From Nocardioides sp. T2.26MG-1 (GTDB lineage Bacteria; Actinomycetota; Actinomycetes; Propionibacteriales; Nocardioidaceae), in contig NZ_CATNLZ010000002.1 of NCBI RefSeq assembly GCF_950101795.1, forward strand, positions 62,001-126,000: a stretch of DNA of 64,000 nt, given 5' to 3'. Below are positions 17,837 to 26,735 of this stretch, one piece after another (position 1 is the stretch's first letter; the number at the start of each line of letters is the position of its first letter). Below the pieces are notes generated by a model that was given only the letters and a program-made list of their open reading frames with translations, had not been told where the DNA came from and searched no databases. Made by a program: the position numbers and the translations under genes.

Positions 17837-18628
17837 ATGGCGCGACTTCTGGCGGCCGTCGCGACCGTGCTCCTGCTCTTCCCCGCCACAGGTTGGGCCA
17901 CGGATACCGGATCAGGACCGGGCTACTTCTGGACGGCTGCGAGCGGCTCGTCGAGTCCAGATCATGGCGCGCCTGAGGCCGAGAACGTCGCCGTGGAGCC
18001 AGCGGCCGGTCACTGGGAGACACTCAATGCCTGCGCTCTTGGGATGGCTGGTGCTCGCACCTGTGGCGAGCCCGCCTACTGCTCGGACGGAACGGTCATG
18101 ACCTTCACGTACTTCGTCACCACGGACGATGTCGGCATCTTCCAGGGCGACAACTGCCCGGAAGACGTGACCCCAGTCGCCCCGCCTCAGGTGACGCCGG
18201 GCCGGGTGTTGACCGCGTTCCGGCGGATTCCGTTGCCGGCGTCGGAGTTGGTGGTGCAGCCGCCGGGTGGGCGGACGTTGGTGAACTTCGAGACGAACTT
18301 CTATACCGAGCAGGGGGAGTTCACGCGGGTGGTGCGGCTGTTGGGGCGGCGGGTGGAGCTGCGGATCTGGCCGGAGTCGTTCACGTGGCACTACGGGGAC
18401 GGGTCGAGTGAGCAGACGCGGTCGGCGGGGTCGGCGTACCCGGACCTGGAGATCACCCACCGGTACCTGTCGAAGGGCCGGGTGGGGGTGAGCGTGGACA
18501 CGACGTATGCGGCGGACTTCCGGGTGGGTGCTGGTGGGTGGCGGCCCGTGGGTGGGACGGTGACGATCCCGGGGGAGGCGGAGTCGTTGGAGGTGGTGAC
18601 CGCGCGGCCGGTGCTGGTCGGTGGCTGA
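17837..18628 (+). CDS. Secreted PKD-domain-like protein of unknown function
   Basis: 263 residues. A signal peptide (about 1-21, ending ATGWA) precedes a Cys-containing region (NACALGMAGARTCGEPAYC). The C-terminal half has a PKD-like segment with FTWHYGDGSSEQTR and YPDLEITHRYLSKGRVGVSV. It is translationally adjacent to the DUF6318 lipoprotein. Codon bias is weaker in the first half than in neighbouring housekeeping genes. No enzymatic motif is seen; it probably acts outside the membrane, perhaps with its lipoprotein partner. Confidence 0.7.
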   Translation: MARLLAAVATVLLLFPATGWATDTGSGPGYFWTAASGSSSPDHGAPEAENVAVEPAAGHWETLNACALGMAGARTCGEPAYCSDGTVMTFTYFVTTDDVGIFQGDNCPEDVTPVAPPQVTPGRVLTAFRRIPLPASELVVQPPGGRTLVNFETNFYTEQGEFTRVVRLLGRRVELRIWPESFTWHYGDGSSEQTRSAGSAYPDLEITHRYLSKGRVGVSVDTTYAADFRVGAGGWRPVGGTVTIPGEAESLEVVTARPVLVGG

Positions 18629-18938
18629 GCGGATCAGTGCGGTGGCTGGGATGAGCCACGTTCAACCCAGACACCGCGCTATGAGGTGGCGGCCGGAGAG
18701 CCGGGCAGCGGCGGCGACCCGACGCGCGCCGTACCCGTCCTTGCTGCCATCGACCGTGACCACGAGTGACCCGCAGGCCGAAGCAGATCTCCCGCTGAGC
18801 CGACTGGGTCTCGATCCGCCCCTCGCGACCTCCTTCGTCGGTCGCAGGGCTCGCTCGACCTTCACCGCGTCAGGGCTTCGCGGCTGCGCCGCTCAGGGCT
18901 TCGCGGCTGCGCCGCTCAGGGCTTCGCGGCTGCGCCGC
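18629..18938. other. Intergenic region of about 310 bases with repeats
   Basis: Lies between the convergent secreted-protein gene and the SDR gene. It holds a dispersed repeat copy (18806-18860) and three tandem 23-base units (18871-18939). I find no convincing gene; the open frames here lack RBS and family similarity. Confidence 0.6.
18806..18860. repeat. Dispersed intergenic repeat, copy 1
   Basis: Begins GGGTCTCGATCCGCC and ends CTCGACC, with semi-complementary ends. Related copies are at 38048-38089 and 53815-53844. Confidence 0.5.
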
Positions 18939-18939
18939 T
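18871..18939. repeat. Three perfect 23-base tandem repeats
   Basis: Units at 18871, 18894 and 18917 are identical. Each contains GCGGCTGCGCCGC, a small hairpin, and on the minus strand each begins with an agcggc block right after a TGA. The array ends at the SDR stop codon, so the SDR message would carry three small hairpins in its 3' end. Confidence 0.9.
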
Positions 18940-19685
18940 CAGCCCTGGCGGTGGATCTTGTGCTGGGCGGCCTGGGCGCGGGGCTTGATCACCAGCTCGT
19001 CGATGTTCACGTGCGGCGGCCGGGTGACCATCCAGCCGATCGCGTCGGCGACGTCCTCGGCGGTGAGCGGCTCGGCGACCCCGGCGTACACCGCGTCGGC
19101 CTTCTCACGGTCGCCCTCGAAGCGCACCAGGGCGAACTCGTCGGTCTTCACCATGCCGGGCGCGATCTCCATCACCCGCACCGGCTGGTCCCACAGCTCC
19201 AGGCGCAGCGTCTCGGTGACGACCTTGGTGCCGTGCTTCGCCGCCGTGTAGCCCGCCCCGCCCTCGTAGGCGATCCGGCCGGCGGTCGAGCCGACGTTGA
19301 GGATCGCGCCCGCGCCGCTGGCGAGCAGGGCCGGCAGCAGCGCCCGGGTCACCTGCATCAGCCCGAGGACGTTCACCTCGTACATCCGTCGCCAGTCGTC
19401 GCTGTCCGCGGCCGCGACCGGCGCCGAGCCGAAGGCGCCGCCGGCGTTGTTGACGAGTACGTCGAGCCGGTCGCCGACCGCGGCCGCGAGCCCCGCGACC
19501 GAGTCCACGGACGTCACGTCGCACGCGACCGGCGTACCGCCGATCTCGGCGGCGAGCGGCTCGATCCGGTCGCGGCGCCGTGCGGCGCAGAAGACGTGGA
19601 ACCCCTCGTGGGCCAGACGGCGCGCGGTGGCGGCGCCGATCCCGCTGCTGGCCCCGGTGACGACGGCGGTGCGGAGACTGCTCAC
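18939..19685 (-). CDS. Short-chain dehydrogenase/reductase (classical SDR)
   Basis: 248 residues from GTG 19685. Cofactor motif VTGASSGIGAATARRLA, then NNAGG. Active site: Ser in ILNVGSTAGR and YTAAKHG (Tyr/Lys). It has APGMVKTDEF and a C-terminal helix region, in the YdfG/serine-dehydrogenase-like group acting on 3-hydroxy acids or small alcohols. Upstream extension of the frame to 20294 is Arg/His-rich shadow sequence and was discarded. CACAAT six bases before the start may be a -10 box. Confidence 0.87.
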   Translation of the reverse strand: MSSLRTAVVTGASSGIGAATARRLAHEGFHVFCAARRRDRIEPLAAEIGGTPVACDVTSVDSVAGLAAAVGDRLDVLVNNAGGAFGSAPVAAADSDDWRRMYEVNVLGLMQVTRALLPALLASGAGAILNVGSTAGRIAYEGGAGYTAAKHGTKVVTETLRLELWDQPVRVMEIAPGMVKTDEFALVRFEGDREKADAVYAGVAEPLTAEDVADAIGWMVTRPPHVNIDELVIKPRAQAAQHKIHRQG

Positions 19686-19751
19686 CAGGACATTGTGGTG
19701 GACGGTCGGCCAGCGGTGGCACACTGACCTGTCGTCGGAAGGGGTTTGTGC

Positions 19752-20153
19752 ATGCGGGTGCCTGCTGCGGTGGCCGGGTCTCTCGGCGGTCTGTGCTGGC
19801 TGGCGGCGTACGTCGCCGACCGGGCCGACCTCGGTGGCGGGCTCGTCGACGGGATCACCTGGGCGGGCGTGGCGCTGCTGACGATCGCGGTGCTCGCGGC
19901 CGGGGCCAGCCTGGTCAGCAAGGGCGCCACGTGGCTGCGCTTCATCGTGGCGGTGTGCTTCGCGGCGCTGGTCGGCTCGCTGCTCGCCGTGGTGCGTGAC
20001 GGCGGCGACCCGCTGATCGTGGACGCCGTGTTCGGGGCCGGCGCCCTCGTCGTGTCGGTCGTGGCGCTCAGCCGGGGCGGCCGGGACCGGCCCGCCGAGG
20101 CGGTCGCGACCCCGCCGCCGTCGCGTCGCAGCCGCGGCTCGCATGCCCGCTGA
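19752..20153 (+). CDS. Small integral membrane protein, unknown function
   Basis: 133 residues from ATG 19752 with RBS ggaagggg. Four hydrophobic stretches are visible at about 3-21, 32-52, 58-79 and 88-105, then a charged, Pro/Arg-rich cytoplasmic tail. There are no functional motifs. It is divergent from the SDR gene and precedes mshA by 96 bases. Confidence 0.7.
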   Translation: MRVPAAVAGSLGGLCWLAAYVADRADLGGGLVDGITWAGVALLTIAVLAAGASLVSKGATWLRFIVAVCFAALVGSLLAVVRDGGDPLIVDAVFGAGALVVSVVALSRGGRDRPAEAVATPPPSRRSRGSHAR

Positions 20154-20249
20154 CCGGCCCGGGCACAGGTAGCAAGGCCGGCCCAGGGGAATCAACACAG
20201 GCTCGGGCGTGTTCACCCCGGTTGGACCCGACGAGCAAACGACCCCGAG

Positions 20250-21521
20250 GTGGCTGTGGAACCGATCCGGCGCGTGGCGATGATCAGCCTGCACACCTCA
20301 CCCCTCGACCAGCCCGGCACGGGCGACGCCGGCGGCATGAACGTCTACGTCATCGAGCTGTCCAAGCGGCTGGCCGCGCAGGGCATCGCCGTGGACATCT
20401 TCACCCGCGCCACCCGCTCGAGCCTGGCGCCCGCCGTACCGGTCGGCGACGGGGTGACCGTGCGGCACATCCACGCCGGGCCGTTCGAGGGCCTCACCAA
20501 GGGCGAGCTGCCCGGGCAGCTGTGCGTGTTCGCCCGCGAGGTGCTGCGCGCCGAGGCCGTCCAGCCCGTCGGGCACTACGACGTCGTGCACTCCCACTAC
20601 TGGCTCTCGGGCCAGGTCGGCGCGCTCGCCCGCGACCGCTGGGGGGTGCCGCTGGTGCACTCGATGCACACGATGGCCAAGGTCAAGAACGACGCGCTCG
20701 CCACCGGAGACACCCCCGAGCCGGCCGCGCGGATCATCGGCGAGGAGCAGGTCGTCGAGGCCGCCGACATGCTCGTGGCCAACACCGACCTCGAGGCCAA
20801 GCAGCTGATCAACCTGTACGACGCGGACCCCGGCCGGGTCGAGGTGGTGCACCCCGGCGTCGACCTCGAGCTGTTCCGCCCGCAGGACAAGGCGGCCGCC
20901 CGGGCCGCCCTCGACCTGCCGTCCGACGCGGCGGTGCTGCTGTTCGCCGGGCGGATCCAGCCCCTCAAGGCCCCCGACGTGCTGCTCCGCGCGGTCGCCG
21001 AGCTGCTCGCCCGGACCCCCGGGCTGCGCTCCCGGCTGGTGGTCCCGATCGTCGGCGGCCCCTCCGGCACCGGTCTCGAGCACCCCGAGTCCCTGGCGCA
21101 GCTGGCCGGCGAGCTCGGCCTCGACGGGCCCGACGGCGTGGTCCGGTTCGTGCCGCCGGTCTCCCAGCAGGAGCTGGCGCGCTGGTGCGCCGCGGCGACG
21201 CTGGTCGCGGTGCCGTCGTACAACGAGTCCTTCGGTCTGGTGGCCGCCGAGGCCCAGGCCACCGGCACCCCGGTCGTCGCCGCCGCCGTCGGCGGGCTCA
21301 CGACGGTCGTCCGCGACGGGCGCAGCGGCCTCCTGGTCGACGGCCACGACCCCCGGGCCTGGGCCGACGCGCTGGGGCGGGTCGTCGAGGACGACGCGCT
21401 GCGGGGCCGCCTCGCCGCCGGAGCCCTCGAGCAGGCCCGGACGTTCTCGTGGGAGCACACCGCCGAGCAGGTGCTCGAGGTCTACGGGCGCGCCCGCACC
21501 CAGCTCCGGGAGACCGCGTGA
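20250..21521 (+). CDS. mshA: D-inositol-3-phosphate glycosyltransferase, mycothiol biosynthesis
   Basis: 423 residues. GT-B fold, GT4 family: [20 protein letters not shown] and the GGMNVYV donor loop near the N-terminus, [23 protein letters not shown], and the C-terminal [20 protein letters not shown] nucleotide-sugar site. MshA joins N-acetylglucosamine to inositol-3-phosphate, the first step to mycothiol, the actinobacterial thiol. The order mshA - ybjN - (regX3/senX3/gpmA nearby) is the same as around Rv0486 of Mycobacterium. GTG 20250 is used; GTG 20256 is possible. Confidence 0.96.
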   Translation: MAVEPIRRVAMISLHTSPLDQPGTGDAGGMNVYVIELSKRLAAQGIAVDIFTRATRSSLAPAVPVGDGVTVRHIHAGPFEGLTKGELPGQLCVFAREVLRAEAVQPVGHYDVVHSHYWLSGQVGALARDRWGVPLVHSMHTMAKVKNDALATGDTPEPAARIIGEEQVVEAADMLVANTDLEAKQLINLYDADPGRVEVVHPGVDLELFRPQDKAAARAALDLPSDAAVLLFAGRIQPLKAPDVLLRAVAELLARTPGLRSRLVVPIVGGPSGTGLEHPESLAQLAGELGLDGPDGVVRFVPPVSQQELARWCAAATLVAVPSYNESFGLVAAEAQATGTPVVAAAVGGLTTVVRDGRSGLLVDGHDPRAWADALGRVVEDDALRGRLAAGALEQARTFSWEHTAEQVLEVYGRARTQLRETA

Positions 21522-22033
21522 CGACCGATCCCCAGCAGGTCGTCCGCGACTACCTGGCCGCCAACGACCTCGAGGTCGAGGAGGTGTCCGACGGGGTCTT
21601 CTCGTTCTCGCTGCCCGGTGAGCGCAAGCTGCAGACCGCGGTCCGCCTCGACGTCGGCACCCACGCACTCGGCGTGCACGCGTTCGTGTGCCGCAACCCC
21701 GACGAGAACCACGAGGGCGTCTACCGCTGGCTGCTGCAGCGCAACCTGCGGATGTACGGCGTCGCCTTCGCGATCGACCGGCTCGGGGACATCTACCTCG
21801 ACGGCCGGCTACCGCTGAGCTCGGTCACCCCCGAGGAGCTCGACCGGCTGCTCGGGTCCCTGCTGACCTACGCCGACGAGTCGTTCAACACGATCCTCGA
21901 GCTCGGCTTCGCCTCCTCGATCCGCAAGGAGTGGGAGTGGCGCACGCTGCGCGGCGAGCCGACCCACAACCTGGAGGCGTTCCGCGGCTGGCTCGAGTCC
22001 GAGGACCCGGCCGGTCAGCCGCCCGGGTCCTGA
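21518..22033 (+). CDS. YbjN-domain protein
   Basis: 171 residues from GTG 21518, overlapping mshA by 4 bases. YbjN/T3SS-chaperone-like fold: [40 protein letters not shown] and [15 protein letters not shown]. It corresponds in position to Rv0487 downstream of mshA; the role is unknown, possibly a binding or chaperone function. Its last 19 bases overlap the end of the convergent ABC1 kinase gene. Confidence 0.87.
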   Translation: MTTDPQQVVRDYLAANDLEVEEVSDGVFSFSLPGERKLQTAVRLDVGTHALGVHAFVCRNPDENHEGVYRWLLQRNLRMYGVAFAIDRLGDIYLDGRLPLSSVTPEELDRLLGSLLTYADESFNTILELGFASSIRKEWEWRTLRGEPTHNLEAFRGWLESEDPAGQPPGS

Positions 22034-23688
22034 CGACGCTCGCGAGCGACCCGACGATCGGTGAGCAGCACCCAGGCGATCAGGCCGCCGCCGCTCAGCA
22101 CCGCGAACACGAAGAACGCCATCGCGACCGCGGGGTAGCCGAGCACCCGGTGCTCCGAGGGCACCCGCATCATCATCGCGGCCCCCAGCACGGTCGCGGC
22201 GATCACGATCCCGAACGTGAGCCGGTTGGCGACCCGGTGCAGCACGGTGTGCAGCCGCTCCTCGTCGACCGCGTGCACCCGGATGCTCAGCTCGCCCTCG
22301 GACAGCGCCTCCAGGATGCGGTTGCCGCGGCGCGGCAGGTTCGCGGTGAACTCCTTGGCCTCCAGCGCCGCGCTCATCACCCCGGCGGCGCTGACGTTGA
22401 GCCCGCTGCGCATCAGCGACACCAGACTGTCCCGCACCGCGGCCGCCGGGTCGAAGGTCGGGTCGAGGTGCAAGGTGACCTGATCGAGGTTGAGCAGCGC
22501 CTTGCCGACCATCGACATCTCCGCGGGCGGGCGCAGCCCGTGCCGTCCGGAGATCTGGCTCAGCTGCACCAGCGCCGTACCCGCCTGCACGTCCGGCCCG
22601 GACGTGGTGGCCTCGGACACCAGCTGTCCGACGTCGGCCCGGAAGGCCGCCGCGTCGAAGTCCTGCAGCGGGTGCCCGAGCCCGGCGAGCACGGCCGCTG
22701 CCTCGTCGCCGTCCCCGTCGCCCAGCGAGATCAGCAGCTTGATGACCTGGTCCCGCAGCCGGGGCGCCACGGTCGTGACCATGCCGAGGTCGAGCAGCGC
22801 CAGCCGGCCGTCGTCGGTGATCAGCATGTTGCCCGGATGGGGGTCGGCGTGCAGGAAGCCGTGGCGGAGCATCGCGTCCAGGTAGCAGCCGAACAGCTGC
22901 TCGACCATCGGGCGGGTGTCCAGGTCGATCAGCCCGAGCGGCCCGACCTCGGTCACCTTGCGTCCGTCGATGCGGTCCATGGTCAGCACCCGTGACGTCG
23001 AGAGCTCCTCGACCGGGGCGGGGACCACGAGCAGGTCGTAGTCGGACGTGAGCTCGCGGAACCGGCGCAGGTTGCGCGCCTCCCGGCGGTAGTCCAGCTC
23101 GCCGGCCAGCGACCGGCGGAACTCGGCGAGCAGCTGCTCGAAGCCGAAGCGGCGGCCCGCGTCGGTGTGCCGGTCGGCCAGGCCGGCGAGCCGCGCCAGC
23201 GTCTCCATGTCCTCGCGTGCCTGGTCGCGGATGCCCGGTCGCTGCACCTTGACCACGACCTCCCGGCCGTTGCGGAGCGTGGCCCGGTGCACCTGCCCGA
23301 GCGACGCGGCCGCCAGCGGCTCGGGGTCGAAGGACCCGAACAGGTCGTGGACCGTCCCGCCCAGCTCGGTCTCCACGACCTCGCGGATCGCGTCGAAGTC
23401 CTCCGGCTCCGCGTCGTCCTGCAGCCTGGCCAGCGCGGTCGTGTACGCCGGCGGCAGCAGGTCGAAGCGGGTCGAGAGGAGCTGCCCGAGCTTGATGAAC
23501 GTGGGGCCGAGCTCCTCGAGGTCGATGGCGAACCGCTCCGCGAGCGCCTCGTCGCCCTCGGGTGCCTCGTCGTCGCGGGGGAAGCCGTCCAGGCCCATGC
23601 CGGAGAGGAGGTCGCTGCGGCGATGCCGGACCAGCAGGCGCGCCAGCGCGGCGTAACGCAGCAGGGGGGCCTGCGGGGAGGAGGTCAT
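22015..23688 (-). CDS. ABC1/AarF/UbiB-family atypical kinase
   Basis: 557 residues. The ABC1 kinase core has the KxGQ-type motif in FIKLGQLLSTR (about 65-75), the Ala-rich loop LAAASLGQVHRA, VVVKVQRPG, and the catalytic/metal region HADPHPGNMLI ... LLDLGM. Two or more hydrophobic helices at the C-terminus (FGIVIAATVLGAAMMM and VAMAFFVFAVLSGGGLIAWVL) anchor it in the membrane. UbiB relatives act in isoprenoid quinone metabolism; in menaquinone-using actinobacteria the role is unsettled. Confidence 0.93.
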   Translation of the reverse strand: MTSSPQAPLLRYAALARLLVRHRRSDLLSGMGLDGFPRDDEAPEGDEALAERFAIDLEELGPTFIKLGQLLSTRFDLLPPAYTTALARLQDDAEPEDFDAIREVVETELGGTVHDLFGSFDPEPLAAASLGQVHRATLRNGREVVVKVQRPGIRDQAREDMETLARLAGLADRHTDAGRRFGFEQLLAEFRRSLAGELDYRREARNLRRFRELTSDYDLLVVPAPVEELSTSRVLTMDRIDGRKVTEVGPLGLIDLDTRPMVEQLFGCYLDAMLRHGFLHADPHPGNMLITDDGRLALLDLGMVTTVAPRLRDQVIKLLISLGDGDGDEAAAVLAGLGHPLQDFDAAAFRADVGQLVSEATTSGPDVQAGTALVQLSQISGRHGLRPPAEMSMVGKALLNLDQVTLHLDPTFDPAAAVRDSLVSLMRSGLNVSAAGVMSAALEAKEFTANLPRRGNRILEALSEGELSIRVHAVDEERLHTVLHRVANRLTFGIVIAATVLGAAMMMRVPSEHRVLGYPAVAMAFFVFAVLSGGGLIAWVLLTDRRVARERRQDPGG

Positions 23689-23754
23689 GCCGCCCTGTTC
23701 CCCGTCGCGCAGGTCGTCACGCGCGGGCGTGACCCACGCGACCCCGGGACCGGG

Positions 23755-24693
23755 TCAGGCGGGGGGTGAGACCTCGTCGGCGATCGTGCGCGGCTTGCGG
23801 CGGGCGACGGCGACGCCGACCAGGGCGAGCGCGCCGCCGACGTACGCCATGCCGGCCGGGGTCTCGTCGAGCAGCACCAGGCCCATCACGATCGTGATCG
23901 GAGGGACCAGGTAGGTCGTCACCCCGAGGCTGCTCGCGGACATGTGGCGCAGCGCGTAGGCGTAGGTGGTGAACGCGATCGCGGTCGGGAACACCCCGAG
24001 GTAGACCACCCACAGCACCGAGGACGCGGGCGCGTCGCCCGCCTCGTCGATCAGCTGCCCGAGGAACGGCAGGCACACGACCGCGCCCACCGTGCAGGCC
24101 AGCCAGGTCACCTGGATCGCGGGCAGCCGGGCGACGAGCGGCTTCTGCAGGATCAGGCTGATGGAGTAGACGACCGCGGACACCAGGCACAGCAGTACGC
24201 CGAGCACGTCGCTGTCGCCGCCCTCGGACGACGCCAGGCTGATCAGCCCGACGCCGCCGAACGCCAGGGCGAGGCCGATGCCGAGGTAGAGCGTGAACCG
24301 CTCGTCGAGGAACGCCGCCGCCAGGAACGCGATCAGCACCGGCGACACCTGGATGAGCATCGCGGCCGTGCCGGCGTCGACCCGGTGCTCGCCCTCGTTG
24401 AGGGCGACGTTGTAGACGCCGAACCACAGCACCCCGATCAGCGCGATCGAGACCCACTCGCGGCCGCTGGGCCGGGGGAAGCCGCGGCTCAGTGCGACCG
24501 CGCCCAGGCAGAGCGCGCCGACCAGCAGCCGGCCCAGCGACAGCGCGCCAGGGGAGAAGTCGTGGCCCAGGTGCCGGATCGCGACGAACGCCGAGGCCCA
24601 GAAGACCAGCGTCACGGCCACCGCCGTCACCGGCAGCCAGGGGGCGGGGACGGTGGCTTCCGCCGGGGCTGCCGCGCTCGTCGTACTCGTCAC
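23755..24693 (-). CDS. EamA/DMT-family transporter
   Basis: 312 residues with ten predicted helices in two EamA repeats (about 20-150 and 165-295). Signature segments are FWASAFVAIRHLG in helix 1 and AFTTYAYALRHMSASSLGVT in the second half. These are drug/metabolite exporters (amino acids, purines and others); the substrate cannot be read from sequence. It is a single gene between the ABC1 kinase and regX3. Confidence 0.92.
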   Translation of the reverse strand: MTSTTSAAAPAEATVPAPWLPVTAVAVTLVFWASAFVAIRHLGHDFSPGALSLGRLLVGALCLGAVALSRGFPRPSGREWVSIALIGVLWFGVYNVALNEGEHRVDAGTAAMLIQVSPVLIAFLAAAFLDERFTLYLGIGLALAFGGVGLISLASSEGGDSDVLGVLLCLVSAVVYSISLILQKPLVARLPAIQVTWLACTVGAVVCLPFLGQLIDEAGDAPASSVLWVVYLGVFPTAIAFTTYAYALRHMSASSLGVTTYLVPPITIVMGLVLLDETPAGMAYVGGALALVGVAVARRKPRTIADEVSPPA

Positions 24694-24786
24694 CGGCCCA
24701 GACTAGGGAGCGGCACCGACATCGGTAACGCGGTTTTCGGACGCCGTTGCGCGAGATGGCGCCATGGTGCCCGCCTCGCGCGTCGC

Positions 24787-25464
24787 TCAGACGTCCAGCT
24801 TGTAGCCCAGCCCGCGGACGGTGACGAGGTACTTCGGCTCGCCCGGGTCGGGCTCGATCTTGGCGCGCAGCCGCTTGACGTGGACGTCGAGGGTCTTGGT
24901 GTCGCCGACGTAGTCGGAGCCCCAGACGCGGTCGATCAGCTGGCCGCGGGTGAGCACCCGGCCGGGGTTGCGCAGGAACATCTCCAGCAGCTCGAACTCC
25001 TTGAGCGGCAGCCGCTGCGCCTGGCCGTCGACGGTCACGACGTGCCGCTCGACGTCCATCCGCACCGGGCCGGCCTCGAGGGTCGGCGGCGCGAGGTCGG
25101 GCTCCTGGCCGCGGCGGAGCACGGCGCGGATCCGGGCGACCAGCTCCCGCGGGGAGTACGGCTTGGTGACGTAGTCGTCGGCGCCCAGCTCGAGGCCCAC
25201 CACCTTGTCGACCTCGTCGTCCTTCGCGCTCACCATGATCACCGGCACGCTCGAGGTCTGCCGGATCTGCCGGCACACCTCGGTGCCCGGCAGCCCGGGC
25301 AGCATCAGGTCGAGCAGCACGATGTCCGCACCGTTGCGGTCGAACTCCGTGAGCGCGTCGTTGCCGTTGGCAGCGATCGCGACCTCGTAGCCCTCCTTGC
25401 GCAGCATGTAGGCGAGAGCGTCGCTGTAGCTCTCTTCGTCCTCGACAACGAGTACGCGGGTCAC
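24787..25464 (-). CDS. regX3: Phosphate-responsive response regulator RegX3/PhoP (OmpR family)
   Basis: 225 residues; start GTG 25464 gives VTRVLVVEDEESY and a 4-base overlap with senX3, whereas upstream extension adds unrelated residues. The receiver domain has Asp52 in VLLDLMLPG, and the KPYSPREL lysine. The winged-helix DNA-binding domain (about 130-225) ends VRGLGYKLDV. With SenX3 it controls phosphate-starvation genes through PHO boxes; one lies in the promoter region at 26675-26696. Confidence 0.95.
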   Translation of the reverse strand: MTRVLVVEDEESYSDALAYMLRKEGYEVAIAANGNDALTEFDRNGADIVLLDLMLPGLPGTEVCRQIRQTSSVPVIMVSAKDDEVDKVVGLELGADDYVTKPYSPRELVARIRAVLRRGQEPDLAPPTLEAGPVRMDVERHVVTVDGQAQRLPLKEFELLEMFLRNPGRVLTRGQLIDRVWGSDYVGDTKTLDVHVKRLRAKIEPDPGEPKYLVTVRGLGYKLDV

Positions 25465-26615
25465 CGGCCAGCCTCCTGGTTCCAATTTGTCGAACGGGCC
25501 GAGAAATATCGGGGGAGGGTCAAGGTGAACGTAGACCCCTGGCCCTCCACGGACCACACGCGGACCTCTCCGCCGTGCGTGGCCGCGACGTGCTTGACGA
25601 TCGAGAGCCCGAGCCCGGTGCCGCCCGTGGAGCGGTGCCGGGCCGGGTCGACGCGGTAGAACCGCTCGAAGATCCGGTCGATCTCCTGCGGGGGGATGCC
25701 GATGCCCTGGTCGACCACCGAGATCTCCACCATGTCGTCGTCGGCCTTCGTCGAGACGAGCACGGTGGCGTCGCAGTCGGAGTAGGACACCGCGTTGGCC
25801 ACGAGGTTGGCGACCGCCGCGGTCACCTGCTCCTCGCTGCCGAACACCTGTAGGTGCGGGACGCCGCCGGTGACGATCGAGATCCGCTTGGAGTCCGCGT
25901 CGATCGCGCTGGTGTCGACGGCGACCTTGATCACCTCGTCGAGCTCGACCGGCATCGGCTGCTCGAGCGGCTCGTCGCCCTGGAGGCGCGACAGCTCGAT
26001 CACCTGCTGGACGAGCCGGGAGAGCCGGTCGCTCTCGGTGAGCATCCGGTTGGAGAAGCGCTTGATCGCCTCGGGGTCCTCGGCCGCGTCGTGGACCGCC
26101 TCGGCCAGCAGCCGGATCGCGCCGACGGGCGTCTTGAGCTCGTGGCTGACGTTGGCGACGAAGTCTCGGCGTACCGCCTCCACGCGCCGCTCCCGGGTGC
26201 GGTCCTCGACCAGCGCCAGCACCAGCCGGGAGCCGAGCGGCGCGACCCGGGCGGTGACGTGCCGCGAGGGCATGCCCGGCCGGCTCATCAGCAGCTCGGT
26301 CTCACGGATCTGCCCGTCGCGGCGCACCTGGTGCACGAGGTCGGCGAGGTCGGTCGACAGCAGGGAGGTGCCGCGCACCAAACCCATCGCGTACGCCGGC
26401 GCGGAGGCCTTCAGGACGACGTCGGCGTCGTCGACGACGACCGCGCTGCTGCGCAGCACCGAGAGCACGGCGGCGACCCCGACCGGGACCACCGGATCCT
26501 CGACCGGCTGGGCGTGGTGCTGCTGGCGGTCGCTCAGGTGCCACGCCAGCACCGCGCCGCCGGCGACGACGGCTCCGATGAGCGCGGCGAGGAACGCCTG
26601 CGTCGTCGCATCCAC
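25461..26615 (-). CDS. senX3: Sensor histidine kinase SenX3/PhoR type
   Basis: 384 residues from GTG 26615. One N-terminal membrane helix (about 5-26), a PAS-like region (about 50-135), DHp box FVANVSHELKTPVGAIR with His158, then N box NLVANAVSYSD, G1 DQGIGIPP, F box IFERFYRVD and G2 GGTGLGLSIVK. The single N-terminal helix region and short periplasmic part match SenX3, which senses phosphate status through PstSCAB and PhoU. PhoU is encoded divergently 120 bases away. Confidence 0.95.
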   Translation of the reverse strand: MDATTQAFLAALIGAVVAGGAVLAWHLSDRQQHHAQPVEDPVVPVGVAAVLSVLRSSAVVVDDADVVLKASAPAYAMGLVRGTSLLSTDLADLVHQVRRDGQIRETELLMSRPGMPSRHVTARVAPLGSRLVLALVEDRTRERRVEAVRRDFVANVSHELKTPVGAIRLLAEAVHDAAEDPEAIKRFSNRMLTESDRLSRLVQQVIELSRLQGDEPLEQPMPVELDEVIKVAVDTSAIDADSKRISIVTGGVPHLQVFGSEEQVTAAVANLVANAVSYSDCDATVLVSTKADDDMVEISVVDQGIGIPPQEIDRIFERFYRVDPARHRSTGGTGLGLSIVKHVAATHGGEVRVWSVEGQGSTFTLTLPRYFSARSTNWNQEAGR

Positions 26616-26674
26616 ACCTGAATCGTACGAGCCATTTCATCGGGCGTTCGCCGACGGAACGCCGGCTTCGAGAT

Positions 26675-26696
26675 ATTCACCCCTCGTTCACGTCCC
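26675..26696. promoter_or_regulatory. PHO box: two 11-base direct repeats
   Basis: ATTCACCCCTC (26675-26685) is followed directly by GTTCACGTCCC (26686-26696). This matches the actinobacterial PhoP/RegX3 repeat pattern of GTTCAC half-sites spaced 11 bases. It is placed between the divergent senX3-regX3 and phoU starts, as in Streptomyces phoRP-phoU. Confidence 0.7.
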
Positions 26697-26722
26697 GGCC
26701 CCGGCCGTCCACCTGCTGCACC

Positions 26723-26728
26723 TACTCT
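26723..26728 (+). promoter_or_regulatory. Candidate -10 box for phoU (leaderless)
   Basis: TACTCT lies 7 bases before ATG 26736. The PHO box lies 27-48 bases upstream of it, a position suited to activation. Confidence 0.5.
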
Positions 26729-26735
26729 GGTCGTC

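Noticed and set aside
18871..18939. Tandem repeats as a CRISPR array
   Set aside because: The units are directly abutting with no spacers, only 23 bases long, and no cas gene is present.
18939..20294. SDR frame extended to 20294
   Set aside because: The extension is antisense to the membrane protein gene and the mshA start; the Rossmann motif begins at 19685.
24787..25557. Longer regX3 start at 25557
   Set aside because: It would lie deep in senX3; GTG 25464 begins the receiver domain and makes the usual 4-base overlap.
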